From Helopsaltes ochotensis (lineage: Eukaryota > Chordata > Aves > Passeriformes > Locustellidae): 64,000 nt of DNA. Where the stretch lies: the NCBI GenBank assembly GCA_013400155.1, contig VXBM01000128.1, positions 1,100,321 to 1,164,320 on the forward strand, in the 5' to 3' direction. Both the position numbers and the translations under genes were made by a program. This document shows, piece after piece, positions 46,406-59,434 of the stretch. Within the stretch, counting starts at the first letter, position 1. Each line of letters starts with the position of its first letter. The notes beneath the pieces are model-generated. The model did not search any database and was not told the DNA's origin. It saw nothing but the letters and a program-made list of their open reading frames with translations.

Positions 46406-49400
46406 GTGAGAAAAGGGAAGGTGCAAAGAGCTGGTATAAGCAAGGCTGCCAAGTTGATGTGCTGCAGTACAGCAGGGGCTTGAGGAGCCTTTCACTGTGC
46501 CCCAAGGATAAATGGAAAAAGCATATATGCAGTGCATCTCCTGACATGGACTGTATTCACATGCCTGACTGAGACTGGCACTGCCTGTCAAGGGTAGAGG
46601 TCATCTGGCACCAAAAAGGCAGTGAGGAGCCAAAAGGAGCTAGACCTTATGAAGCCTATTTGCTTTCATACCAATGTCTAAAGAAAAGCCCTGTGAAATG
46701 GATAACAATTCCCTCAAAACATACTTCTCCTCGTGTTACCTGCAGTGGGTGACTGACAACTCTGCTACAGCTGGTAATTGGATCCCAGAGAGTGTCCTGT
46801 TTATTTCCCCCACTGTTTAATAATCATTACTTGTAGGACAGTAGTTTCCCACAGTTTTTATTCTTTTTTAACAGTGAGCAATGTAGCAGCAGCCATTTAG
46901 ACAGAGGTCACCACTATGCATTCACCCATTTGGGCAAACTTGAAGAAACATGACTGTCTGCAAACTTTCCCCAAAATAAATAATACTGGTCTGCTTTTTT
47001 TTTTTCCTTTTTTCTTATTAATTCTTCAAGCCCTTAGAATTATGTGCTCCTTTAAAAATGGACAAGACAGCTGTGGGGTTGGTATTAACAAATACATTCA
47101 ACTTGGTTTTTCACTGTGTGGTAAACTCCTCAATTTCTTCAAGTATCAAATTTCTCCATAAAAATAGAAACAAAAGGAAAAATTCCAAAAAATATCTAAA
47201 AATCTGTGGGCTTAGAATACCCAAGTTGTAACAGACAAATATTTGAACCAACAATAAGTCATTTACTCTATTCTCCCTCTAAGCTTGGCAAAAGAACTTC
47301 TTACTGTGCCACCCAAAGGACTGGAAACATTAAACTAAATTAAAGCAACTTTTCTTCCTTTCTCCCCCTGGATAAGCATGTTTTCATAAACTGAGCTTTC
47401 AAACATTGCCAGGTCCTCACCTAATAGTAGTCCTACAGATAGCATTTAATCTGTAGATGGATTTTGCTAACATTAGGAAAAAAAACCACAAACAAAACAA
47501 AACTCAAAGCTACAGCCTTTCAGTGCACAGGCAAAAATCATACCTCGATGCCACAGATTTTGTTATTATGTAGAACTTTATTATATATGATGCTCTCTCT
47601 ATAGATATGTAACACATTATTAAATAGAATCCTCACTCAATGATTAATGCAGAATTTTGGGTTAGAATCCCCGCCAAAGAAGTGCTTTCTGCACAGTAGC
47701 TCTGTGTTATTCACCCTTGTGGGTGGAGTCTGGTGCTGAGTTATAAAAAAGACACATATTAAAAAAATAATAGTAGTAGTAAGTAAGAATATATTTGAGA
47801 TGCCAATGTCTACAGGCCAAAAATGAGAACTAAGTCTCATTGTGTTGAATACTGCATAAAACACATTGCAGAAGAAACTCCAATTTTTGCAATTTTAATG
47901 GAAAAGAAGAAAAAACCTGCAAGGGAAACAGCCAGGAAAAAAAAAGGTGAAGACAGTCACAACGTGACACATACCAGGCAGAGGCTAAACCATGACTAGA
48001 TGGAATAAAGGCAGCTGGGATTTTAAATCATCTATATTTATTAGATCATATATTGCTAAGATTACTGTCTCATGGGAAAAAGAGGTGAGAGATGTAATAA
48101 CGCCAATGATGATTAAAAAAAAATCCAACTTGACATTCAGAGTCTGGGCTGAACATGCAGTTAAAATAGGAAGCTGGTGTTCCCTTACATACTCAAATTC
48201 CTGCAATAGCACGCTAAGAAGTTTGAGCCATCTATTCCACAGCTTCAAAAGCCTCAAGTACCTGTATTTTCCAGACACTGATACTGTTCCATAACAGAAA
48301 TTTTAGTGCCTGTGCAAACTACAAGGTGTTTCCTGCAGTGCAGCTCATCTTAAAACACTGAAGCAAGAGATGTGATTAGACCATCCTTTAACAGGCAATT
48401 CCTTCACATCCTGAAGCACAAATAGTCTAATTAAGCCTGTAATTTGGGAGACCCCTCCGTTAATCAGAAATGTATCCCTTCTATGAATCAAAAATGCAAA
48501 TTTGAAAGGAAAACCCTGTTTCCTATGGAATCCCCTCCCAGCAAAATAAAAACTGTAGACAGAAAGAAAATTCACAATTTTACTAATTTTCTCATACTGT
48601 TGTCCTTCCTGTGGTGCAGGTATTAATTAGAGCTAAGCCCAGGCATTTAACTGTAAAACACAGATATAATTAAAACCTCTTCCTCTTGAAAAAAACCTAA
48701 ACCTTCTGAGCCTATTTTCAGAATAACAAAATAGGTGAAGAGATCAAATAAAAAGGGTTTTTTTATCTGAGATGTACCCAACAGTGTGATTTTACAGAGA
48801 AAGAAAATTAGTTTTACTTGCAAGAATTTAATCCAATCATATATTCACAATGCATAGCAGAAAAATTCAGTGTTCTGCCATCTGAGAGCACATGCTTGTA
48901 CAATAATGTTACATTGTGACATATGTAAAGCTGATGTAACAACGAGTCCAGAAAGCTCAGAATATTTACATTAAAATACTTATAATTGGGTATAAAGTTC
49001 ATTTTTAAAAGATGCCACCAAAAAGCCACAAAGATAACAACACAGCTTGGTGTTACTTTAATTTTGATTTAACAATGTGCAGCTCAGCACAAAATCTCAT
49101 TCTGATTTCCCTTCAATAGTGCAGAACTTGTCATTTAATCTTACTTCAATAAAATATGCCTGACATCAAGATCCATATACATTGCTTTCAATACTGCCTA
49201 TAAACACATCTCTCTGCTTTGTTTTAAATGGAACCTCAGGGTACAAAGCAATACAACACAGAAATAATTGTGTCATTTTATGGTTGTGAAAGCCATGCAA
49301 CGTTAAAAGCACAGCTCAACAAATTGGAATGATACAAACATCTTTATTACATACAACTTTAAGAGAGATATATATTTTTAAATTCATGTCCTCATGATGA

Positions 49401-50369
49401 AAGAGCTAATGAAGAGATGAAAGGAAAACAGAGGTTATTTTCAGAGAATTAAAATGCTCAGCATGGCCCAGAGACAGCAATAATATAAAAATGTACGTCT
49501 AGGGACTTAGTAAATTCACCTAAACAGGCTGGCATCTGCATGAATGGAAACACAATTGCTTTTAATATCAAGCCGTCAGCCTGTTGTGTTTCATAACGAC
49601 AAAGGAAATTCAAACAAGGCACGAGAATCACTCCGTAATTGCAGGGGAAGCACAGTCAAATGCTGCCTCCATTTTATTCAGCTCAAAATTGCTGGAGTTC
49701 ACATCGTGCGGGAGCTTGTTCCACTCTGACAAAATTCAAATAATAATTAAAAAATTTATAGTTGCACCACCCCCAGAAAACCCCCTCACAACCTAAGGCG
49801 GACCTTTGAACTGCCAGTAAGAGGCATTTGTTCTACATACTGCCCGTGGTCGGAAGCTTAGAGTTACTAATCCCTTTTGCCTGAGCACCTTTTCTTTGAA
49901 TCATTATGTTCCTAGAGGTAAGACCAATGCCCACAGCCCTGGAGGAAAGGGCTTAGCTGGAAAGCAGCAGCTAGAAGAGGAAGGATAACTTTGTGTGTAT
50001 TGCAGCAGGCTTTTCTCCACAAGACCTGGATTACCATTTTCATTTTTGACAGAGGATTTCCATGTCACCTTGGGCAAGGTACCTAATTATAGCCATTCAT
50101 AACACGGTAACAACTGTTCCCTTTCTCTTTTGCCTCCCCCAGTCATACTCTCACACAGAGGAGCACGTGTTGGATAAAGCACATCTGCTGCCAAGCACCA
50201 CAAATCCCTTTGTCTACTTCCAACCCTAAGCATCATGTTTTCAGTCATCAACTCACTTGTGTATGCACTCAGGGCCCGTCAGAAGAACTGCTGAAATATG
50301 TGCTAGAGAAACTTTTTCACTTCTTCCTGTGTTTCTGCTGTTTTTGTCAGATTTATTTTTAGTTTTCTT
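46406..50369. other. Unique non-coding sequence; possible conserved elements
   Basis: No gene or mobile element recognised. The blocks 48420-48660 and 49560-49740 keep several CpGs and TAATTA/TAATTG-type cores and contain no simple repeats, as conserved non-coding elements often do. I cannot test conservation. TAGTAGTAG micro-repeats occur near 47771-47780. Confidence 0.4.
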
Positions 50370-50543
50370 AAAAAGAAAAAAAAAAAAGAAAAAAAAAAAA
50401 GATAGTTTGGTGGAAGGAAGAATGATTAAAGAAAACCCAATCAAAAAAAACCAACCCAAAAACCAAAATAACCAACCAACAACAACAAAAAAACCAACAA
50501 AACCCAACAACCAACCAACTAACCAAACCAAAAAAACCCCAAA
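50370..50543. repeat. A-rich run followed by A/C-rich tract
   Basis: 50370-50402 is A-rich with three single G interruptions. After a short unique stretch, 50431-50543 is A/C-only with CCAACC and ACAACAAC units. Long frames on both strands through here are artefacts. It lies about 55 bp upstream of a CR1 copy. Confidence 0.88.
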
Positions 50544-50599
50544 GAGACAACATTACAAAGAACAAACTATTCTTGTCAAAATTTCTCATGGAAAGTGGC

Positions 50600-51076
50600 C
50601 CCTTGCCACAAGACAGGCACTGGAGCATGTCCAGAGAAGGGCAATGAGAAAGGGTGGGGAGCACACATCTGATAAGGAGCAGCTTAGGGTATGGGAGTTG
50701 TTCATCTTGGAGAAAAGGATGCTCAGGGGACACCTTATCACTCTCTACAAGTCCCTGACAGGAGGGTGTAGCCAGGTGGGGTTCAGGCTCTGCTCCCAGG
50801 CAAACAGCGACATGATGGGAGGATATGGCCTCACATTGCACCAAGGGAGATTGGAGAGAGGTTGGATATTAGGAAAAATTTCATAATTGAAAGTGTGGTT
50901 AAGCCCTGGGACAGGATTTCCAGGGAATTGGTGGATTCACTGTTCCTGGAAGTGTTCCACATACTGATTGGACCTGGCGCTTTGCAATATGGTTGGGTGG
51001 GCATGGAGGTACCCTGTTAAAGGTGTTTTTGTGCAAACTTGGAGGCCTTTTCCAACCTGAATGATTCTGTGATTCA
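50600..51076 (+). mobile_element. CR1 LINE fragment, 3' part, sense (about 477 bp)
   Basis: Starts within the last coding part ('actggagcatgtccagagaagggcaatgag') and continues through 'ggagcagctta', 'ttggagaaaaggatgctcaggggacac', 'ctctacaagtccctgacaggagg', 'ggttggatattaggaaaaatttc', 'ggtggattcactgttcctggaagtgttc' and 'ggaggccttttccaacctgaatgattctgtgattc'. The tail is of the 'ttttccaacct(t/g)aatgattctatg' subfamily, the same type as the antisense element at 22.3 kb. It is 5'-truncated, with several small indels. Confidence 0.95.
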
Positions 51077-53170
51077 GCCTCAGTGTCCAGTGCCCAGGCT
51101 CAGTTCTGGACTCCATGTATTAGGCAGATAATGGCAGTCCTCCCTATGTTTCCTGGGGGTGAGATGGACATACGCTGTCCCAGAACCGAGGAGCACTGTG
51201 GAAGCTTGCTTTTCTCAATAGCCTGCTATACCCATGCCACACCTTTCAAGGGGAATGTTTTCCTCCCAGTGAGAGATGTTTTCCCTCATTCACTTGCTCC
51301 AGAGCATGAGCATTGTATGTATATAGTCAATTCCACTATGAAAGTGAACTCCAGCTTCTTTGAAAAAATGGATCAGATACTGGTTTGATGTAAGATGATG
51401 TGCAGTCTCTCCCTGTCACAGACTATACTTTTCTCAGACATAAGCCAACTCCAGACTATCATCTTTCCTTTTCACAGCCCACTCAAGTCCAACAGATATA
51501 ATTATGAGCAAAGTGTCTGTGATTTTTAAGTTTCTGACTACGCCATCATTATTTGAAGCAAAACTGAGCTGCATTTGCATCCAGCATCCCCAATAGCTCT
51601 CATAAGTCAGTGGAAGAGCTTGCCCTGCATCCTCACAGATCCTACCCCATTTATCAATAATTTGTAGCCAGATACACAGAAGATCCCTTTTCCTGTAATC
51701 CCACTTGGGACAAAACTGTTCAAGAGGCACTAATCAAATGTAGATGTGATAAAAGAAGTGACACTGTCTCTTTTACCACAACCTTCCGTGCTGTTTAAAT
51801 TGAAATAACTCAGATTTTCCGTCTTAGATTTTTTTTCCAAGAGAAAGCAGCAAGAGAATCATTGTTTTGGCCTCAAGGCATTCATCAAGCCCTCTCATTT
51901 CTTTCTGGAGTTCAGCAGAGTAGCCACTTTATCTGCTGTGTGATTGGATGGATTTTTTTTTTCCCCAGGAAGATGCTTCATTTTAGTGTATATGGAAGGT
52001 ATCTTGCACATAGAAACCAGGGGAATAGAGTAGCAAGGCACTAAATCTATCTGCTAAAGAACATTTATTCAAAGACAACCACAAGGCTCAATCTAATTGA
52101 CAATTTCTGCTTGGGGCCCATGATTAAAACACGAAGGATGCTGCAGGTAAAAACAGGAAAGAACTAGCACTGCCATTGGCAAGAGCTTGCACAAGAGCTG
52201 TCACGACCAGCAGTTATCACAAATTTGCTTTTAGCACCTCGTATTAATCAAGCCGTGATGAAAAAAGGTTTCAACTCAAAAGCCGGGTGAAACCCGAGGG
52301 ACAAAGGTGTTAGGGAGTGCAGGAACAGGGGTTTTGTTACAAGTTTGCTCTGGAATGTGTCTTGGGTATCCCCCTCAATATGCAGGCGTAAATTGTTGGG
52401 TTTTACAAAACACTTTAGGCACGCAAAGCCACACATTGCCTGCTACTGCTCTGTGTAACCTCATCAATTCAATGAGATTCTGCATAAAGATTTTCTTCCC
52501 TTTGTGTCATCTCTGTGAAAAGAAGAAACAGTAGGCAGAGGAGTTAAGAGTCTATTTCTGTTTTTGAAGAGTTCTCTGTCAATTAACCCCAACAGATGCT
52601 AACTATGCCATGCATTTGCTGTGACTCACCGAGTGAAGCATTTTCTGAACCTAACGGTTGAGGCAGCAAATATTTAATACTATTTAAAGCCAGCAAACAG
52701 TGGGAAGGAGATGTGGTTCACTGACCATATTCATCCGAGAAAATTCGAACACTTCACATCTGCACCGATTTATTTCACTGCTGGAAAAGATCCTTGTGTG
52801 CCCCACCTATTTTCTCACACCACCGTGGTGTCCCCTCCCAGTTTAATGGTGCATTGTCCTGGACATTATTCCTGTCAAACTCCTTTTACATGTAAATACC
52901 TGCAGCACAGGCACTAAACATACAATCAAGTCCTTCATTCCCTCATGAGTTGAATCTAGCTCACTTAAATGTTAATATCCAACCTAAATGAAAATTAATA
53001 ACAGTATATATATTTGCCTCTTTTTAAAAAATTATTTTCAAAGAAATTAAAAGCTGAGCCTTTGCCAGCTGCTTAAATATGTGCCAGAGTTTGTGGCAGA
53101 CTTTGAAATTCACACTGAACTTAATGGAGTCGCTGCCTGCTCAGGCACCTCTCTAAAAATCACTGTAAAT
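51077..53170. other. Unique non-coding sequence
   Basis: No repeat or gene is recognised. The block 52180-52330 retains a few CpGs and is a possible conserved element. Short frames (up to 101 codons) have no domains. Confidence 0.45.

Positions 53171-53198
<28 letters not shown>
53171..53198. repeat. (CA)14 microsatellite
   Basis: Fourteen uninterrupted CA dinucleotides followed by A4C5. A likely length-polymorphic marker. Confidence 0.97.
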
Positions 53199-53201
<3 letters not shown>

Positions 53202-54820
53202 CCCCCATGTAAATTAAACTCTTCTTGTGTTCATGCCTTCATCTGATAGAAAGAAATTGCAGTCGGGCATTTGGTCAATAATTACATGACTACAAATCTC
53301 TAATACAGAGACTCATAAAGAAAAAAACCAATCTGAACTAATATTGCTCTTGAGCTAGGATTGCCTTTACAGAGTAGCTTCACTTGACCTAATTCAAAAT
53401 GTTTTTGTTGTTAGACAGACATATTTATGTGTTTTAAAGTCCAGCCTAGTTTAGTGGACTCAGAGCTGATGCTGGTCTGCTTTTAATGACAATTTTGCTT
53501 CGAAAGTTCAGTGTCTCAGTCACCACTGAAATTTAACTACAGATGACCTAAAGCTGTAACAATTTGTGACTTTCTCTTTTTATATTTTACCTTAAAAGCT
53601 CCACATGTATGACCTGAGACCAAATAGTTCTGCTCAGTGCCTAAAATGTCTTTTGCAAGGTTGTTTTCCCCTGCTTGTTGGGCTAATACAGCTACTATAC
53701 GTCCAAGACACCCTAAGGGGTTGTTACATGCATTCTGCTCAGAATTGTGATTCAACATTAATTGCAATTAATATTTGCGGAAGAAGATGGACTAAGGGTG
53801 GTGAGAAGATGGGGTAAGGAGAAGAGAGACTTCCAGTCTAACTTCCCAAATGATCAGTGATGAAGGCAATAGGGAGAACCTGCTGGAGGAGAAGGACCTA
53901 TGCTAGGAGGAGTCTCAAAACCCTGAGAAAATCAGGTGGAAAATGATTACCTTAATGTAGAAACTTCCTGCACCTATCATCCTTTATTCCAACTTCAAGA
54001 TACAGACCAGGGTTTTACATCTATTTTTCCACGTCTTTCATGTGTAAAGTTAAGCAATTTTTAAAAGTTTATAATTTCCTTCCCTTTCAATAAGAGTTCA
54101 CCTTTTCAGAAGTAGAGCTATCCAATTTATTGGGGTTTTTTCCTTTAAAATGAGTTAGGCGCAAAACACACACACAAATACTTATCAAAAGACTTAAAGC
54201 ATGGAAAGTTTATCTGTGTACTCATTAACAGCTGCAACTATCTTCATCCATACAGATTTTTGAGAGGAAACCAATCATGTCACCAACTTACTCGCTTCCC
54301 TGAGGACTCTCTTCCCCCAGCAAACAACCCTTGATGGATTATTTGAGGAAAAAGAGGGGAGTTCAGTTTGAACCCAAGAGTACCCAAGAAAGCTGGAAGG
54401 TGATTAGAGTGACGTTTAAGAGTTGAAAGAAAAACATGTTATTTAATACCATATAAAATAATTTCTGTTCTAAGACCTAATTAGGAATGTGCATAACAAA
54501 TCCTACCTACACTTCACAGAGTACCATTTAGTTCCAAGTGTTTCGAGCTTATTTGTGCTTTTTAGAAGAGGACTGGCATTGAAAAGACAACCATCTCCTT
54601 TGAAAATGCACATGATTACATTGCTGCTTACAATCTCACAGCTGGCTGTAAACAGTGTTTATGGAGCTACTGTAATCCCCTATCATCTCTGAGCCTGTAC
54701 ATCGTGTGTGTGCATGTGTATCCACGACATGTTTAAATCTAGGAACCAGAATTCATTTGTGCTTTGGAAAGTGCTGCATACCCCCCATCTAAGGAGTGAC
54801 CTTATACATGCAAATAAACA
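53199..54820. other. Unique non-coding sequence
   Basis: AT-rich, no recognisable gene or mobile element. The last 10-20 bp before the hexamer array (AAATAAACATAAATA) is a degenerate edge of that array. Confidence 0.5.
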
Positions 54821-54964
54821 TAAATATAAATATAAATATAAATATAAATATAAATATAAATATAAATATAAATATAAATATAAATATAAATATAAATATA
54901 AATATAAATATAAATATAAATATAAATATAAATATAAATATAAATATAAATATAAATATAAATA
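54821..54964. repeat. (TAAATA)24 hexanucleotide microsatellite
   Basis: Twenty-four perfect TAAATA units (144 bp), with degenerate units on both sides (AAATAAACA before, TAAACA after). In the non-stop phases it reads as K-Y, I-N or Y-L dipeptide repeats and creates frames of up to 258 codons that are not genes. The perfection of the array suggests recent expansion. Confidence 0.97.
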
Positions 54965-54970
54965 TAAACA

Positions 54971-55415
54971 TGGCCTTGAATATCTCCTCATATTTAAGCA
55001 GACCATGTACAATGGTAAAAGAAGTTTGGAAAGGAAGGAAATTAATTTTTACCTTCCTTTACAGCTCACATTTTACGCTCAGGCTACATTCACAAGGTCT
55101 GCACATCCCTGGCATGGGTCAGAGGTTGTGCTGGCCCATCCTGTGCCACTGCTCACTGTTACCCATATTGAGCATCACCAGCTGTCTCCAGGCATTCCCC
55201 AATATTTATCTCTTCTTATCTTCCTCAGGAAGACATCCACAACCTGTTTCAACTCCTACATCTTTTGTTTTCATCTAACTCTTTCTAAGCCTTATTCTGC
55301 TCCTCCTTTTCTGCAAGATCATTTCTTTCTAGAAACTTATTTTTTCAGCGCCCTCTTTGGAGGAGCCACAGGCCACAAAATGTCTCATTTTGGAGCCACA
55401 GATGTCTCATTTTTC
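54971..55415. other. Unique non-coding sequence
   Basis: GC content rises slightly around 55.08-55.4 kb. No feature is recognised apart from the start of the CR1 tail. An open frame continues from the hexamer array by chance. Confidence 0.5.
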
Positions 55416-55527
55416 AGTGGATCTTTGAGTAACCTGGTCCAGTGGAAGGTGTCTCTGCTCATGGCAGGAGATAGAACTGGATAAGTTTTAGAGTCCCTTC
55501 CAACACAAACCAGTCTGTGATTCTGCT
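55416..55527 (+). mobile_element. CR1 LINE fragment, extreme 3' end, sense
   Basis: Only the last 110 bp remain: 'gatctttgagtaacctggtccagtggaaggtgtctctgctcatggcagg', 'agaactggataagttttagagtcccttccaacacaaacc', and a decayed tail 'tctgtgattctg'. This is the shortest and among the more diverged CR1 copies here. Confidence 0.9.
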
Positions 55528-58500
55528 GAAACAGTTTATGTGCAGAAGGACAAGAAGTGACCAGCTTGCTAATTGATAGCATCAGTGCTGTATCTATTAA
55601 TTAGAAGATTTAGCACATTCCACTTTTTTCCTTAAGTCTGGGTGTTCACAAAAAATTACAAGCAGCCCGTAGCAGTTGCTAAAAGGAAACAACAGGCTTT
55701 AATGCTTGGAGTTCAAAAGTTCAAATTTGGACATTCACTCCCCCACAAATCCCAATTATCTTGCTCATGTTAGCATTAATGATTTTTTTTTTTTGGCTAC
55801 AACTGTTGTCAAACATGTATTAACTCATCTCCTGCAAGTACTTCACTGCAAAGTCACATGGTTTGGAGCAGGATAATGATAAAAATCTGTTTTGTATTTA
55901 ACTACAACACTTGTTTACAGATTACATGTATGTTGATAAGATTGTTTTTCTCTGCTGTTTTTATTAAGAGGTGTAAGACAGGCATTAATCTCCTGATTTA
56001 TGAGTATTAGCACTATGCACTAACTCTCCCTCTGCTAGATAACCTGTTGAGCTGCTGCTACATTTCATAAGAATCCCCACAAGGCAGCAAGCATAACTCA
56101 TAAGCTAGATACATCCCTCCCCTCCAAAATACCAAACACATTTAATCATGCCCACAAATATTAGCTTTAGCTTTATGTAAGCCTCAAATGAGCACACAAA
56201 TCTTACTATCACTATTTGAAGTCTAAAACACTGGCAAGATTCCCAAGTAAGTCACTGTGATTTTGGAGAACACTAAGAAATTCAAGCAAAGCAGTAAAAC
56301 ACAGCCTGCCCCAAACAAGAAAATACATTCCCCTGCCAAACCAAGTTCGCAGGAAAGTTAAACACAGGATTAGAAACAATTGAGAATCAGGGAGAAAAAA
56401 CGTCAGGAGAGGTTCACAACACAATCAAAGTGTACCTCCCCAGACTGAGGGCTGTTTCTTGTATGATATGCCTGTGTGAAACTCAATCATCAAAACTCTT
56501 TCAAGTCAAGAATGGTTAAAGGTGGCCAACATCTCAAAAGAGATGCCTGAGCAAAATAAGTCTTAAAAACTTCCCAACCAAAGTTGTAATTTTGGACTGT
56601 GTAGATCGTAAAAAAACCCTCACAAAACCAGTGCTTCAGCTAATGTCAGGATACAGGAAAAAGGCCAGACTCTCTTAGGAGCTCAAATGCCAAAAGATGA
56701 GAGCATGAAGGATTTTTGAATCACTAGCCATCACTTTTCCTGTCTCAGTGACTGCCAGTGAGCCAGAGGATCGTTTGAAAACTTGGCTATAGACCCTCAT
56801 TTTCATTTTGTTTCTTTTAAACAAATACTTCAGCCTAACAATCTCCAGGACAAATACAGCTAAACAGAAAAAAAAAAAAATCCCCACCCAGCACTGCCTG
56901 GTTATTAAGACCTTGGTTTGGCACAGAGCTTTCTTCGACAAATAAAAGCATAAATATATTGTCTTCATATATAATCTGGGGACATGCAGCTAGAATTGAT
57001 TAATACTGGTATGGAGTCTTAAAAATCAGGTCTTTAAAACAGCAAGCCATCACCATGAAAATAGAAAAGAACTAGAGCTAAACTATTTTAAATGATATAA
57101 AATCTTTCCGTGGAGCACACTGTCAGAAACCTTTGCAAGCTGATTTCTCCTGTGGGTGTTGGGCAGGAGTTTTATTTGGTTTCCTTAGTACACATTTGAA
57201 AGGACCATGAAAATTTGGCCCAGAAACAGGATTGATGCTTCCCATTTGGAGCCAGGAAACATTTATATTGCACATAGCCCAGAGTGAGGAAAAAAACATC
57301 ACAGCTGAAGCAGAAGTGAAAGTTTGGTCAGAAGCTGATGTGGATTTTAGAAGAGTAGTTTCTATATCACTGGGAAGTCAGAAATATTTGTGTGGTTCCT
57401 GTTTCAAAAACTCAGGGACTGACAATCACACAAAAAACTTAAGGCCTCAATGCAAGTTCTAAGATTGTGCAATAACCTTAAGGTAAAGAAAGTTCCACAG
57501 TATGATTTTATATACATTTAAAAAGAGTAAAAAGAGCATATTGGCAAATTTCTGCATTTTTAGCTTCTGACTGAAAAAAAGGCTTATTGACCTTAAGTAT
57601 CTTTGTGTGCACACGATCATCTGTGCCTTTTCCCTGTGTATTTACAGACCAGAAATCCCCATTCACATAATCATTTTTCTTAGAGGCAAGGAAAATTTTA
57701 ACAATGAAAACTGACAGCACTGGATTCATTATCTGTACACCTAAAGATTCCCCAACACCAGGATAATGGGCAGCACCATATTGCACCACAAACGCATAAT
57801 GTAGGAACTTGGGCTATTGCTGCTGTTTCCCACCTCCTCCAACCACTGACAACACTGCACAGAAAATTAAAGTTCACAATTTGTATTGTTGCTCTCTTGA
57901 ACAAACAAGAATCATAATAATGAATGAAGACTTGAGAGGAAGAAAAGAAATAGTAAACCCCAATTTTTTCTAAACTTTACCAACCATGTTTATGTAAAAT
58001 GTTTTGACTCTGCAGTTAAAAGTTGTACTTTTTCCACAGGAGGGAAAGCAGGAGTGCTCAAAACCAGCTATTTGCAAAGAAGGAAGGCAAAGCTGCAAAG
58101 CAGCAGGAGTTTAAAGGGACAATTGAGTTAAGAATCATTCCTGCAATTTGATTCAGTTCACCACAAGCTTAAGAGCCACTCAAAGGTTCAACTCAGGTTT
58201 TGATTTGACCCCTCAAATTTGACATTTATGGACTTAGGTTGACTATTGCTGATTTCAGAATAGAATGAACACCGTAGTGCCTTTCCACCCTGTTCAGGAA
58301 TCAGACGTGTAAATACAGGCACATACGAATGTCAGCTTAATGCCTCCCACCTTTTTTGAACTTCTTGTTCAGCTTCTGAGATGCTTGGCAAGGAGGTGGT
58401 AATCTCAAAAGTACTAAATTGTCTTAAGCCTCCTGAAAATAGGCAGTCAGATAGAGAAAGAAAATCTCTCAGGCACACTGCTTCAACAAGGACATTTTTA

Positions 58501-59416
58501 ATCCTCTATAACATCAACACCTTATCCCCCCGCATAGTACTCCAAAAAACCCCCCAAAGCAGACCCTCCTCCCCCAGAAAAATCCCAAAATAAAACCCAC
58601 ACCAAAGCAAATGAAATAATCAAAAAGATAAATAAAATAATAACAATGAAAACAGAAATAAAAAGCTCCATTGAACAATCCTAACATTGAAAATACCAGA
58701 AACAGCAAAAAATCCCAAAGCAGGATGCCCCTAGCCCTATCAAGTGTGAATCCGCATCTGATTCTGCATGACATAATCCAGTCAAGATACACATACTATC
58801 CCCAGAAAAAGAAAGCAGATTTCAAGGACTCCAGCTCTCACAGAATAAATTTTTCATTTTTAATGTGTAAAAATAATTTGGAGAAAAAATAACTTGCGAT
58901 ACTAATCAAATAAACATAGATCCTTCCACGCAAAAATGGAATTAAATTAAAACCCAAACTATATCCAAACTATATCAAGGCTCTCTGTGAACATAATTCA
59001 CAATATTTTAAAAGCACTATCCAACTTCAGAGAATTTGAATGGCAATTTACAGAAGATTGTGATTTTGAAATCTTCAGGACCCTGTATTTTCTGGTCAGC
59101 CTGATCTAATCCTTTACTTCAGAGAGAGGTCTGCATCTAGCTTTGATCACCATTGCATCAAGCTCCCAGGAATTAAATGAGAATCTTGTTACATTAAAAT
59201 AAAGTTGTTTATAATCAGCCTTGCACAAGCTGTTGATATGGCTAGCTGCCACACAAATCAAGGTTAAAACAGACCAGGCTTACAGATAAAATATAACTAA
59301 TATGACATTTTTCCTTCAGACATTTGGTTAGGCTGACAAATTTGTAACTCTGTAATTTACACAATGTCCCCATGACATGTGGCAGTACAGCTATTGTGTA
59401 CTAAGATTTTTATCGT
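55528..59416. other. Unique non-coding sequence
   Basis: About 3.9 kb of AT-rich sequence. A13 lies at about 56868-56880, and an A/C-leaning stretch with CCCC runs at 58520-58610 is a weaker relative of the A/C tracts. No gene or interspersed repeat is recognised. Confidence 0.5.
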
Positions 59417-59434
59417 GGGAAGGGGGAGGGAGGG
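59417..59434 (+). other. Compact G-quadruplex motif
   Basis: G3-AA-G5-A-G3-A-G3, with loops of 2, 1 and 1 nt, inside otherwise AT-rich sequence. The short loops predict a stable parallel quadruplex. Its function, if any, is unknown. Confidence 0.85.

Noticed and set aside
46082..46591. 169-codon minus frame
   Set aside because: It is antisense to the GC-rich patch at 46.06-46.41 kb; no domain or splice support, and GC content explains the lack of stops.
50257..50886. 209-codon + frame
   Set aside because: It is built from the A-rich run, the A/C tract and part of the 50.6 kb CR1 fragment in an arbitrary phase.
53171..53198. Regular spacing as a CRISPR-like array
   Set aside because: It is a plain CA dinucleotide repeat; there are no repeat-spacer units anywhere in the window.
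54708..55484. 258-codon + frame, the longest in the window
   Set aside because: It contains about 25 K-Y dipeptides from the TAAATA array; flanking residues show no domain and the last part runs into a CR1 tail.
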